A stretch of DNA of 15,284 nt from JBGCED01 sp045106055 (GCA_045106055.1 JBGCED010000002.1:1-15284), one strand, 5' to 3'. Positions 1 through 7,284 are shown, counted from the stretch's first letter. Translations and numbers: made by a program. Notes: a model not told the origin generated them from the letters alone.

Positions 1-38
1 ACACGCCGAATTGCTTGCTTGTGCATAAAAAGAAAAAA

Positions 39-66
39 TTGACGCTGTGATGATATCCGATATAAT
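39..66 (+). promoter_or_regulatory. Sigma-70-type promoter upstream of phaR
   Basis: TTGACG at 39-44 matches the -35 consensus at five of six bases. TATAAT at 61-66 is a perfect -10, and the spacer is 16 bp. Transcription would start near position 73, giving a leader of about 40 nt before the phaR ATG. The rest of positions 1-113 shows no gene. This is the best sigma-70 match I found in the intergenic sequence and probably drives phaR and selO. PhaR proteins of other bacteria often repress their own gene, but I see no clear operator here. Confidence 0.65.
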
Positions 67-113
67 CACCAATGGCTATGATCTTTACCTATAATCAACA
101 TTAAGGAATATTA

Positions 114-773
114 ATGAGCGATCAGCATGAACAAAATATAAATAATGGCGATCACGGCGCAGCATCAGGTGATGCACCGATCATCATCAAAAAATATGCC
201 AATCGCAGGCTTTATAACACCAAAACCAGCGGCTATGTCACCTTGGAACATTTGAATAAAATGGTGCGTGATGGGGTTGAATTTATGGTATGTGACGCAA
301 AGACAGGCGATGATATTACCAGATCCATCTTAACCCAAATCATTCTGGAAGCCGAAGGTAAGGACGGGCAGACCCTGCTGCCGATCAGCTTTTTGCGGCA
401 ATTAATTACCTATTATGGCGATCAGATGAATCACGCCACCTTGCCCCGCTATCTTGAATTGACGATGGGCGCATTTCAAGAACATCAAGGGCAGTTTCGT
501 AAAATGGCAGAAGATAATATGTCGTCTATGTTTTCATTAACCAACATTAATGATCTTAGCCGTAAGAATATGGAAATGATGCAAAATGCGATGAAAATGT
601 TTAATCCGCTTGCAGGAGGTGCGGTGGATGGCATGAATAATCACGCAAAGCCACCACAAGAAGCCGCGCCCGCGCCTGTTTCTGCTGCGCCTAAGCAACC
701 CACCGATCTTGATTTGATGAAGCAGCAATTATTGGCGATGCAGCAGCAAATTGAATCCCTATCCAAGAAATAA
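114..773 (+). CDS. phaR: Polyhydroxyalkanoate synthesis repressor PhaR
   Basis: PhaR-family proteins bind DNA and also PHA granules. They repress phasin and other PHA genes and release when polymer is present, acting in the cytoplasm and at the granule surface. The 219-residue protein has the PHB/PHA accumulation regulator DNA-binding domain at about residues 22-82, with the family signature IIKKYANRRLYNT at residues 24-36 and DDITRSILTQII at 66-77. A second PHB_acc region follows at about 88-133 (LLPISFLRQLITYYGDQM). The C-terminus is low-complexity, rich in Met, Ala, Pro and Gln, and ends in a Gln-rich helix at about 199-218. The ATG at 114 follows AAGGA at 103-107 with a 6-nt spacer. selO starts 13 bp downstream, so the two are probably cotranscribed. 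No PHA synthase, phasin or phaAB gene lies in the window, so the regulon is elsewhere. Family assignment is firm; its role as a repressor here is inferred. Confidence 0.93.
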   Translation: MSDQHEQNINNGDHGAASGDAPIIIKKYANRRLYNTKTSGYVTLEHLNKMVRDGVEFMVCDAKTGDDITRSILTQIILEAEGKDGQTLLPISFLRQLITYYGDQMNHATLPRYLELTMGAFQEHQGQFRKMAEDNMSSMFSLTNINDLSRKNMEMMQNAMKMFNPLAGGAVDGMNNHAKPPQEAAPAPVSAAPKQPTDLDLMKQQLLAMQQQIESLSKK

Positions 774-786
774 ATCAAAAAAATAA

Positions 787-2250
787 ATGACGCTTCCAGA
801 TGCAGGCTTTCAGTTTGAACATTCCTATATCAACCTGCCAGCGCAGCTTTACACAAAAATTGATCCTGTTCGCGTCAAAGCCCCCAAGCTGGTAATTTTA
901 AATCAAGCCTTGGCGCAATCGCTGGGGCTGGATTTTTCATCCCATTCCCAAAATGATCTTGCTGCGATGTTTTCAGGCAATCTATTGCCCGCTGGCGCGC
1001 AGCCAATCGCCCAAGCCTATGCAGGGCATCAATTTGGGCATTTCACCATGCTGGGCGATGGGCGGGCGCATTTGCTGGGCGAACATATCGCCCCAACGGG
1101 CGCGCGCATTGACATTCAATTTAAGGGATCGGGGCAAACCCCCTATTCCAGAAGCGGGGATGGGCGCGCTGGGCTTGCGCCAATGCTTCGGGAATATATT
1201 ATTGCTGAGGCTATGCACGCCCTTCATATCCCCACCACCCGCAGCCTAGCCGTCACCACCACAGGGGAAACCATCTGGCGCGACAATGCCGAATCAGGCG
1301 CAATTCTAACCCGCATTGCAGCTTCTCATTTGCGCGTGGGCAGCTTTCAATATGTGACCTTGCTGCAAAATGATGCGCTGATCGCGGATTATATTGATTA
1401 TGCCCTAACCCGCCATTATCCAAAGCTGATAAATGATGATAATAAAGCCTTAAGCCTGCTTGCTGCGGTGATGGATGCACAAATTGACCTTATCACCCAC
1501 TGGATGCGCGCAGGGTTCATTCATGGGGTGATGAATACGGATAATATGACGATCAGCGGCGAAACGATTGATTATGGGCCTTGCGCATTCATGGATGAAT
1601 ATGATCCAGACACCGTATTTAGCGCGATTGATCAAAATGGCCGCTATCGTTTTTCAAACCAGCCTATGATTGCCAAATGGAATCTATGCCGCTTTGCAGA
1701 AGCGATATTAACCCAGATTGATCCCGATATTGACCGCGCGCTTACATTGGCGGAATCCATTTTAAATCCGTTTGATCAAAAATTTGAGGATTCCTATTGG
1801 CAGATGATGGGCCGCAAATTCGGATTGCAACATGCCCAAGATGGCGATCACGCCTTAATCCAAGATTTTCTATCCCTATTGCAAAAATACAAGCTGGATT
1901 ACACAAACAGCTTTATTGCACTGATGGATGATGGTTGGAAAGATCAACCGCTATTTCACATTCCAGATTTCAAAATATGGCATAAAAACTGGCAAGCGCG
2001 CATTCAATCATCAGGGCAAGCTTTAAGCAAGATAAAAGCCATCATGCGCAAGGCAAACCCAACCCTTATCCCGCGCAACCATATTGTGGATCAAGCATTA
2101 AAAGCAGCCGCGCAAGATGATGATTTCACCCTGTTTCATGCGCTATTGGAACAGACAAGTAAGCCTTATCAAGCGCGCAAGCCATCCGATCCCTACACCC
2201 TCCCGCCCTTAGCAGATCAGCGCATCAAAAACACTTTTTGCGGCACTTAA
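787..2250 (+). CDS. selO: Protein adenylyltransferase SelO (YdiU family)
   Basis: SelO is a pseudokinase-fold enzyme that transfers AMP from ATP to Ser, Thr or Tyr of target proteins and has been linked to redox stress. The 487-residue length is normal for the bacterial family. Visible motifs are AYAGHQFGHF at 77-86, FKGSGQTPYSRSGDGRA at 112-128 with the nucleotide-binding Lys113, the arginine-rich stretch around 176-183, and TDNMTISGETIDYGP at 251-265, which holds Asp252, Asn253 and metal-binding Asp262. The C-terminus is Cys-Gly-Thr: Cys485, third from the end, occupies the position of selenocysteine in eukaryotic SelO and of the redox cysteine in other bacterial members. Start: the ATG at 787 is 13 bp after the phaR stop and the N-terminal FEHSYINLPAQLY matches the family start. 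No good Shine-Dalgarno is visible (the region is A-rich), so translation may depend on coupling to phaR. No frameshift or missing catalytic residue was seen. Confidence 0.95.
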   Translation: MTLPDAGFQFEHSYINLPAQLYTKIDPVRVKAPKLVILNQALAQSLGLDFSSHSQNDLAAMFSGNLLPAGAQPIAQAYAGHQFGHFTMLGDGRAHLLGEHIAPTGARIDIQFKGSGQTPYSRSGDGRAGLAPMLREYIIAEAMHALHIPTTRSLAVTTTGETIWRDNAESGAILTRIAASHLRVGSFQYVTLLQNDALIADYIDYALTRHYPKLINDDNKALSLLAAVMDAQIDLITHWMRAGFIHGVMNTDNMTISGETIDYGPCAFMDEYDPDTVFSAIDQNGRYRFSNQPMIAKWNLCRFAEAILTQIDPDIDRALTLAESILNPFDQKFEDSYWQMMGRKFGLQHAQDGDHALIQDFLSLLQKYKLDYTNSFIALMDDGWKDQPLFHIPDFKIWHKNWQARIQSSGQALSKIKAIMRKANPTLIPRNHIVDQALKAAAQDDDFTLFHALLEQTSKPYQARKPSDPYTLPPLADQRIKNTFCGT

Positions 2251-2301
2251 CTTAAAGCAATGCCATTTAACATATTCAACAAAACCAAATAAGGAAGAGC
2301 A

Positions 2302-2685
2302 ATGGGTTACAATATAAAAGATCTTGAAAATGCAGGGCGTAATGTAAATGAACATTTTGAGCGAAAAGCACAAAAACGCGGCGAAGAAATCGCAAATAGG
2401 GTTATTCACACAACCTCTCAGGGGCGCGGATTGTGGTTTATCATTCTTTGGCCCGCTTGGCTTTTGATCCTCATTTTTTCCAGTTCGTTTATCAAGGTTG
2501 CAATAGAACAAATATTGCTTATTGGTGAACCATTATCTTGGGTGGGATTTCTTGGCGGTTTTGCTTTTGCCGTAGCTTGGTATAAATGGAGCTATACTAT
2601 CAAACATCCGTTCATAAGTTCTGTGATTGGTTATTTTGGCACAGCAATCAGTGTGCTGCTTTTGTCAAATAAGCTTGGTTGGTAA
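2302..2685 (+). CDS. Small three-helix membrane protein, function unknown
   Basis: I do not recognise this 127-residue protein. The first 42 residues are charged and hydrophilic, with an Arg/Lys/Glu-rich helix at about 15-34 (for example FERKAQKRGEE), and are likely cytoplasmic. Three hydrophobic segments follow: about 44-73 (Trp-rich, LWFIILWPAWLLILIF then a second half), 78-96 (WVGFLGGFAFAVAW) and 103-122 (ISSVIGYFGTAISVLLL). No Cys or His metal motifs and no signal peptidase site are evident. A strong Shine-Dalgarno, AAGGAAG at 2291-2297, precedes the ATG, which supports real translation. It lies 51 bp after selO in the same direction and could share its transcript; I see no promoter in the gap. 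It converges on the heparinase-like gene. Coding is supported by the ribosome-binding site and coherent helix pattern, not by known homology. Confidence 0.65.
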   Translation: MGYNIKDLENAGRNVNEHFERKAQKRGEEIANRVIHTTSQGRGLWFIILWPAWLLILIFSSSFIKVAIEQILLIGEPLSWVGFLGGFAFAVAWYKWSYTIKHPFISSVIGYFGTAISVLLLSNKLGW

Positions 2686-2773
2686 TAGAAAAGCATCGAT
2701 AATTATATATAATGGGCATATATATAATGGGCATCATCGTTCAAAAACACAATATCCGCGTTCAAACACAGCC
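2686..2773. other. Convergent intergenic gap
   Basis: The 88 bp between the stops of two converging genes are AT-rich. They hold the 15-bp tandem duplication at 2705-2734 and, further right, an imperfect direct repeat, CGTTCAAAAACACA at 2738-2751 and CGTTCAAACACA at 2759-2770. A 12-bp palindrome, ATTATATATAAT, sits at 2702-2713. No GC-rich stem followed by a T-run is visible, so I do not call an intrinsic terminator for either gene. Confidence 0.6.
2705..2734. repeat. Perfect 15-bp tandem duplication
   Basis: The unit ATATATAATGGGCAT occurs at 2705-2719 and again at 2720-2734 without mismatch or spacer. Each copy contains TATAAT (2708-2713 and 2723-2728), but neither has a -35 element 16-18 bp upstream on the plus strand, so I do not call promoters. 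The structure looks like a recent replication-slippage duplication in non-coding sequence. Confidence 0.85.
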
Positions 2774-4423
2774 TTAATCGGCGGATTCAAGCACCCAGTT
2801 GATGATGGTTTGCTGATCACTGGTTTTGCCTTCCAAGGTTAATTGTTTGGTTGGCACAACATGGGCATCGCCGCCCAAATAAACCGAATCATTTAAAGCA
2901 AGCGTGCCGCCTTCAATGCGCAGCCACCAGCTTGCGCCTGATTTGGTTTTTAACAAGGGGACTTTTGATTTTCCATAAAAGCCAACTTCAACATCGGGGT
3001 GAAGATGAAAGCGCAGCGAAAAACCAATCGGCGCGCGCGTTTCTGATATGCGCTCTTCGCCCAATAATTCATTGCCATTTGCGGATAAATAAAGCTTTCT
3101 GGTTACAATCGCGCCGATTTTTTGCTTATAGCCATCATGCCAAGCCGTGAACCAGATCGCGCCATCATTGCCATCGGTGCGTTCATGTTCAAGCTGAAAC
3201 GCAATGTTTTTATGTTCATCCTTATGCTCAAGATCAATCGCATTGCGTTCCGCCAAGGTCAGGGCGCTATGGGCAGCAGTGCTTTTCATGGCTTGCTGCC
3301 ATGCTTGGTTATTCATGCGAATTTCGCCGCAATTTGTTAGGATGCGATTGGCATCATGGCTAACCTCTATCGCAAGCGGGCTTGCGTGAAAATTTGACCG
3401 CAGCCTTGCTTCGGGCGGCTTTCCAATATCCATCAACACACAAAGCTGCTTGGCTTGCAAACGCGCAAATCCGCCTTGAGGCAGTAATTTTGGGGCTTTT
3501 TCAAGCACATTCGCGCGCACAATCGCAGCATCAATCACATCTTTGCGCCCTTCCCTGCTGCCGTGAAACAAGGCAAGCCCGCCATCGCCGTGGCGCAGCA
3601 TTCTAAGCACAGGGATCATGCGTTTAATTGCCAGCTGCACAAAGGCGGGAACCGCATGGCGCGCATGATCAAAGGCAAGCTTTAACCCCACCAAATCAAA
3701 CGCAATTCCCACCTGATCGCGCGGCGATCTGGATGCGACCATGCCATCAGCTAGCAAAATCTGATCCAACTGACTTTCAAGCTCTTTTAATAGCCCCGCC
3801 ATTGCCTGTTGATGCCCATCAAGGCACATTGCTGCCAATACCGCGCCAATTTTTGAACGGGTTTTGCGAATGGGGTCAAGCCCTGCACCTTGTTGAGTAA
3901 GCTGGGAATCATGGATTAGATAAGCTGATTCCTTGCTTAAATGATTTAGCAATTTGCCCCGCAATTCTGGCGGCGGCGCAAAGGAAAATAAAAAAGTCGC
4001 GCGGCGTAATAAGCGCCCAATGCGCTGCGCCCTGATGTCGGCACGCCATATATCTTGATCTTGATCATTATAATTGGAATGCTTTGCGGTCCAGTTCATC
4101 CATTCAATGACCATTGCACGCGCTTTATTGGCAGCAACAGGTCCGCCATGGGCGGCAAGATCATCCAGCCACACAAAACCAAACAAAGCAGCGCGCCATG
4201 CAGGCTCCTTGACCGCGCTTGCAGCATCCCATAAAGGTTCTTTAAGTTCAAGTGACAGACCAGCATAATCAAAACGCCTGATTAATACTTTTGCGCCTTG
4301 ACGCGGCAAGCCATTCCCCAAATTGGGGGGAAGGGTCAAAAAACGCTCGGCAATGGGGATATCTTGCACCATTTGCGCTGGCGCATCACGCCGCTTTAAT
4401 TTTTGAAATAGATTTTCAAACAT
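2774..4423 (-). CDS. Heparinase II/III-like family protein
   Basis: The 549-residue protein has the layout of the alphaproteobacterial heparinase II/III-like family. An all-helical, probably alpha/alpha-toroid part covers about 60-300, including RAQRIGRLLRRATFLFSF near residue 130 and SRSPRDQVGIAFDL near 227. A beta-rich C-terminal part follows from about 350, with RFHLHPDVEVGF near 475. Characterised heparinases II and III are polysaccharide lyases that cleave heparin or heparan sulfate, but for this bacterial subfamily the substrate is unknown and no lyase activity should be assumed. The N-terminus (MFENLFQKLKRRD) has no signal peptide, which is odd for a secreted lyase and suggests a cytoplasmic product. 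The ATG at 4423 has only a weak GGG-rich upstream sequence. The gene lies 69 bp downstream of clpB on the same strand, so clpB read-through is possible. No frameshift is seen. Confidence 0.8.
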   Translation of the reverse strand: MFENLFQKLKRRDAPAQMVQDIPIAERFLTLPPNLGNGLPRQGAKVLIRRFDYAGLSLELKEPLWDAASAVKEPAWRAALFGFVWLDDLAAHGGPVAANKARAMVIEWMNWTAKHSNYNDQDQDIWRADIRAQRIGRLLRRATFLFSFAPPPELRGKLLNHLSKESAYLIHDSQLTQQGAGLDPIRKTRSKIGAVLAAMCLDGHQQAMAGLLKELESQLDQILLADGMVASRSPRDQVGIAFDLVGLKLAFDHARHAVPAFVQLAIKRMIPVLRMLRHGDGGLALFHGSREGRKDVIDAAIVRANVLEKAPKLLPQGGFARLQAKQLCVLMDIGKPPEARLRSNFHASPLAIEVSHDANRILTNCGEIRMNNQAWQQAMKSTAAHSALTLAERNAIDLEHKDEHKNIAFQLEHERTDGNDGAIWFTAWHDGYKQKIGAIVTRKLYLSANGNELLGEERISETRAPIGFSLRFHLHPDVEVGFYGKSKVPLLKTKSGASWWLRIEGGTLALNDSVYLGGDAHVVPTKQLTLEGKTSDQQTIINWVLESAD

Positions 4424-4440
4424 GCCCAGAACCCAATGCC

Positions 4441-4483
4441 ATTCTAAATTAGAATCAATCCTTTTATTTTGTAACCGATTCTA
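4441..4483. promoter_or_regulatory. Palindromic candidate operator upstream of the heparinase-like gene
   Basis: A perfect odd palindrome, ATTCTAA-A-TTAGAAT, lies at 4441-4455, ending 18 bp before the ATG of the heparinase-like gene. Its half-site recurs in the opposite orientation: TAGAATC at 4450-4456 and GATTCTA at 4477-4483. Two GANTC sites (4452-4456 and 4477-4481) fall within it. An operator for a dimeric regulator or a methylation-sensitive site is possible, but the region is AT-rich and chance is not excluded. It contains no T-run terminator for clpB. Confidence 0.35.
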
Positions 4484-4492
4484 TTTTAATTT

Positions 4493-7069
4493 CTAGCTTA
4501 AAATTACCTGATCGGCATTGGGATCAATGTCAACGGATATGGGCGCACCTTCTGGCAGCTTGCCAGATAATAACACGCTGGCAATTTGATTTTCAATGGC
4601 GCGCTGGATCACCCGCTTTAACGGCCTTGCGCCATAAGCCGTATCATAGCCCTTTTCTGCAAGCCAATCCTTTGCCATATCGCTGATTTTTAAGGGGTGA
4701 TGCTGATCTGCCAATCTTTTTTCAAGCAAATGAAGCTGTATATCCACAATTCCGCGCATATGGCTGCGCTCAAGACGGTTAAACAGTAAAATTTCATCAA
4801 TGCGGTTGATAAATTCAGGGCGAAATGCACCGCGCACAATATTCATTACCTGATCGCGCACCGTTTCTGCTTTTTGCCCTTCTTGCAGCCCGCTTAAAAA
4901 CTCTGATCCAAGATTAGAGGTCATAATCACAACCACATTGCGAAAATCAATGGTGCGCCCTTGACCATCGGTTAAACGCCCTTCATCCAGCACTTGCAAT
5001 AACACATTAAACACATCGGGGTGGGCTTTTTCAACCTCGTCAAACAGGATGACTTGATAGGGGCGCCGCCTGACGGCTTCGGTTAATGCCCCGCCCTCAT
5101 CATAGCCGACATAGCCTGGGGGCGCGCCAATCAGCCTTGAAACCGAATGTTTTTCCATATATTCGGACATGTCAATGCGCACCATTGCCTGATCATTATC
5201 AAACAGAAAATCGGCAAGCGATTTGGTAAGTTCGGTTTTTCCAACCCCTGTTGGCCCTAGGAATAGGAACGAGCCTATTGGGCGGTTAGGGTCGGCAATT
5301 CCTGCACGCGCGCGGCGCACCGCTTCTGCAACGCTTGCGATGGCTTGATCTTGCCCAACCACGCGCTTTTGAAGCCAGCTTTCCATTTCCAGCAATTTGG
5401 CGCGCTCTCCTTCAAGCATTTTATCAACGGGAATCCCTGTCCAGCGCGAGACCACGCCCGCAACATCGCTTGACTTTACCTCTTCATGGGTGATTTGTTG
5501 CGATTTAACAGATTCCGCTTCCAACAGCTGCGTTTCAAGCTTTGGGATCAAGCCGTAAGCAAGCTCTCCTGCGCGTTCAAATTCGCCCATGCGCTGGGCT
5601 TGCTCCAATTCCACTCTGGCGTGATCCAGCTGTTCTTTGATTTTTTGGGTTTCATTTAATTTTGCTTTATCGGCAAGCCAAGCTGCGGTTAAATTCTTGG
5701 AATTGACTTCCAGCTGATCCAATTCGCTTTCCAATTTAACCAACCGTTCTTTGGATGCCTTGTCTTTTTCCTTTTTAAGCGCTTCTTTTTCAATCTTTAG
5801 CTGAATGATGCGCCGATCCAGCTCATCAATCGCTTCGGGTTTTGAATCAAGCTCCATCCGCAGCCTGCTTGCGGCTTCATCCACCAAATCAATCGCCTTA
5901 TCGGGCAAGAAGCGATCTGTAATATAGCGATTGGACAAGGTCGCAGCGCTTACAATCGCGGCATCCGTGATCCTTACGCCATGATGCAATTCATATTTTT
6001 CTTTTAACCCCCTTAAAATAGAGACCGTGTCTGCAACCGTTGGCTCGCTTACAAAAACCTGCTGAAACCGCCGCGCAAGCGCAGCATCCTTTTCAACATG
6101 TTTGCGATATTCATCCAAAGTGGTCGCGCCAATGCAATGCAATGTGCCGCGCGCCAAAGCGGGTTTAAGCATGTTGGATGCATCCATCGCACCATCTGTT
6201 TTGCCAGCCCCGATCAGCATGTGCATTTCATCCACAAATAACACAATTTGACCCGCAGCAGCGTCAATTTCGGACAGCACCGCTTTTAACCGTTCTTCAA
6301 ATTCACCGCGATATTTGCTGCCCGCAATCAAGGCAGCAAGGTCAAGCGCCAGCAATTTCTTATCGCGCAAGGATTCTGGCACATCGCCATTGACAATGCG
6401 CAGCGCAAGCCCTTCGGCAATCGCGGTTTTGCCCACCCCAGGTTCACCAATTAGCACAGGATTATTTTTCGTGCGCCGCGATAGAACTTGAATGGCGCGG
6501 CGAATTTCCTCGTCCCGTCCAATCACAGGATCAAGCTTGCCATCGCGCGCAGATTTGGTTAAATCCAAAGTATATTTTTTCAAAGCATCATATTGATCTT
6601 CGGCGTTCGCACTGCTGGCGGTGCGCCCCTTGCGCATTTCCGCAATCGCTTGCTTTAATGTTTCTGGGGTAATATTCGCAGATTTTAAGGCTTTTCCTGC
6701 TTCTGATTTTTGTTCCAATGCGATTGCCAGCAGCATAATTTCTGCGGTGACATATTGATCCCCTTGGCGTTTGGCAAGGGTTTGGGCTTGATCCAGCAAG
6801 CGCGCCAAATCGGTTTCCATATGCAAGGATTGCGCGCCGCCGCCCGCGACTTGCGGGATTTTTGCCAACACCCCATCCACGCGGTTTTTAGCAAGCTGCG
6901 CTTGCCCGCCTGCCGCTTGAATTAAATTGGCCGCCATGCCCTGTTCATCATCCAGCAAGGCTTTTAACAAATGGCTGATCGTCACCATTTGATGATGGTC
7001 TCTGATTGCAATGGTTTGCGCGGCCTGCAAAAAGCCTTGAGCGCGCTGGGTAAATTGTTCTATATTCAT
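4493..7069 (-). CDS. clpB: ATP-dependent chaperone ClpB
   Basis: ClpB is the cytoplasmic hexameric AAA+ disaggregase that works with DnaK/DnaJ/GrpE to pull polypeptides out of aggregates after heat stress. The 858 residues match the usual length. In order: the N-terminal Clp_N repeat domain (about 1-145); NBD1 with Walker A GEPGVGKT at 208-215, pore loop KYRG at 252-255 and Walker B acidic pair Asp280-Glu281; the coiled-coil M domain (about 405-525, rich in Lys, Glu and Leu), which separates ClpB from ClpA and ClpC; NBD2 with Walker A GPTGVGKT at 605-612, pore loop GYVG at 652-655 and Walker B ILFDEVEKAH at 674-683; then the C-terminal D2-small domain. No ClpP-binding IGF/IGL loop is evident, as expected for a disaggregase. 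The start at 7069 gives the standard N-terminus MNIEQFTQRAQGFL. A heat-shock-type promoter lies 47 bp upstream and tandem hairpins insulate it from polA. Confidence 0.98.
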   Translation of the reverse strand: MNIEQFTQRAQGFLQAAQTIAIRDHHQMVTISHLLKALLDDEQGMAANLIQAAGGQAQLAKNRVDGVLAKIPQVAGGGAQSLHMETDLARLLDQAQTLAKRQGDQYVTAEIMLLAIALEQKSEAGKALKSANITPETLKQAIAEMRKGRTASSANAEDQYDALKKYTLDLTKSARDGKLDPVIGRDEEIRRAIQVLSRRTKNNPVLIGEPGVGKTAIAEGLALRIVNGDVPESLRDKKLLALDLAALIAGSKYRGEFEERLKAVLSEIDAAAGQIVLFVDEMHMLIGAGKTDGAMDASNMLKPALARGTLHCIGATTLDEYRKHVEKDAALARRFQQVFVSEPTVADTVSILRGLKEKYELHHGVRITDAAIVSAATLSNRYITDRFLPDKAIDLVDEAASRLRMELDSKPEAIDELDRRIIQLKIEKEALKKEKDKASKERLVKLESELDQLEVNSKNLTAAWLADKAKLNETQKIKEQLDHARVELEQAQRMGEFERAGELAYGLIPKLETQLLEAESVKSQQITHEEVKSSDVAGVVSRWTGIPVDKMLEGERAKLLEMESWLQKRVVGQDQAIASVAEAVRRARAGIADPNRPIGSFLFLGPTGVGKTELTKSLADFLFDNDQAMVRIDMSEYMEKHSVSRLIGAPPGYVGYDEGGALTEAVRRRPYQVILFDEVEKAHPDVFNVLLQVLDEGRLTDGQGRTIDFRNVVVIMTSNLGSEFLSGLQEGQKAETVRDQVMNIVRGAFRPEFINRIDEILLFNRLERSHMRGIVDIQLHLLEKRLADQHHPLKISDMAKDWLAEKGYDTAYGARPLKRVIQRAIENQIASVLLSGKLPEGAPISVDIDPNADQVILS

Positions 7070-7115
7070 GCCATTATTCCCATAAGGTTAAGGGGGTTAA
7101 TCTGTCTTATTCTTT

Positions 7116-7144
7116 TAGATGGCGTGAATTTATTTTTTTACAAG
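7116..7144 (-). promoter_or_regulatory. Candidate sigma-32 (RpoH) heat-shock promoter of clpB
   Basis: On the minus strand CTTGTAA (7138-7144) is followed after 13 nt by CGCCATCT and then A. The E. coli sigma-32 consensus is CTTGAAA, a spacer of about 11-16 nt, and CCCCATNT, so both boxes fit well. The -10 ends 46 bp before the clpB ATG. RpoH control of clpB is well established in proteobacteria. The CIRCE operator (TTAGCACTC with inverted partner) is absent. Assignment by motif only. Confidence 0.6.
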
Positions 7145-7205
7145 ATGACAAAAAGTTAATTTTTTTGTAATGATACCATACCCCCAACAAGCGCATAAAA
7201 AACAC

Positions 7206-7226
7206 CAATCATCTTTGAGATGATTG
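7206..7226 (-). terminator. Distal hairpin of a tandem terminator after polA
   Basis: A perfect inverted repeat with 9-bp arms, CAATCATCT and AGATGATTG, and a 3-nt loop. Read on the minus strand it is followed by GGTGTTTTTT, a good T-run. It lies 59 bp past the polA stop and upstream of the clpB promoter, so it should act as a rho-independent terminator for the dnaB-rseP-polA direction. The stem is not especially GC-rich, so strength is uncertain. Confidence 0.65.
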
Positions 7227-7239
7227 CAAAAATAAATAC

Positions 7240-7260
7240 CAATCATCTCAAAGATGATTG
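7240..7260 (-). terminator. Proximal hairpin of a tandem terminator after polA
   Basis: The same 9-bp arms as the neighbouring hairpin, with the loop reverse-complemented (CAA instead of TTG), so the 21-bp element is the exact inverse of the one at 7206-7226. On the minus strand it is followed by GGTATTTATTTTTG, a weaker T-rich tract. It starts 24 bp after the polA stop and is the first hairpin a transcript from polA would meet. Confidence 0.6.
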
Positions 7261-7284
7261 CGTCTTAAAAAGTGAGCGCATAAA

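Noticed and set aside
2209..2511. 100-codon minus-strand open frame across the selO end and the small membrane gene
   Set aside because: It overlaps two plus-strand genes with better coding evidence, has no ribosome-binding site and gives an incoherent protein.
2705..2734. Short CRISPR-like or microsatellite array
   Set aside because: Only two 15-bp copies without spacers; this is a simple tandem duplication.
2627..2842. 71-codon plus-strand open frame across the convergent gap
   Set aside because: It overlaps the small membrane gene and the heparinase-like gene and is built partly from the tandem duplication; no start signal.
6490..6640. Internal start for a short ClpB isoform like that of E. 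coli
   Set aside because: The Met codon near residue 145 has only GGAA directly against it, too close to serve as a Shine-Dalgarno.
7206..7260. CIRCE/HrcA operator upstream of clpB
   Set aside because: The inverted repeats do not match TTAGCACTC-N9-GAGTGCTAA, have a 3-nt loop, and lie upstream of a sigma-32-like promoter with T-runs on the polA read-out side, so terminators fit better.
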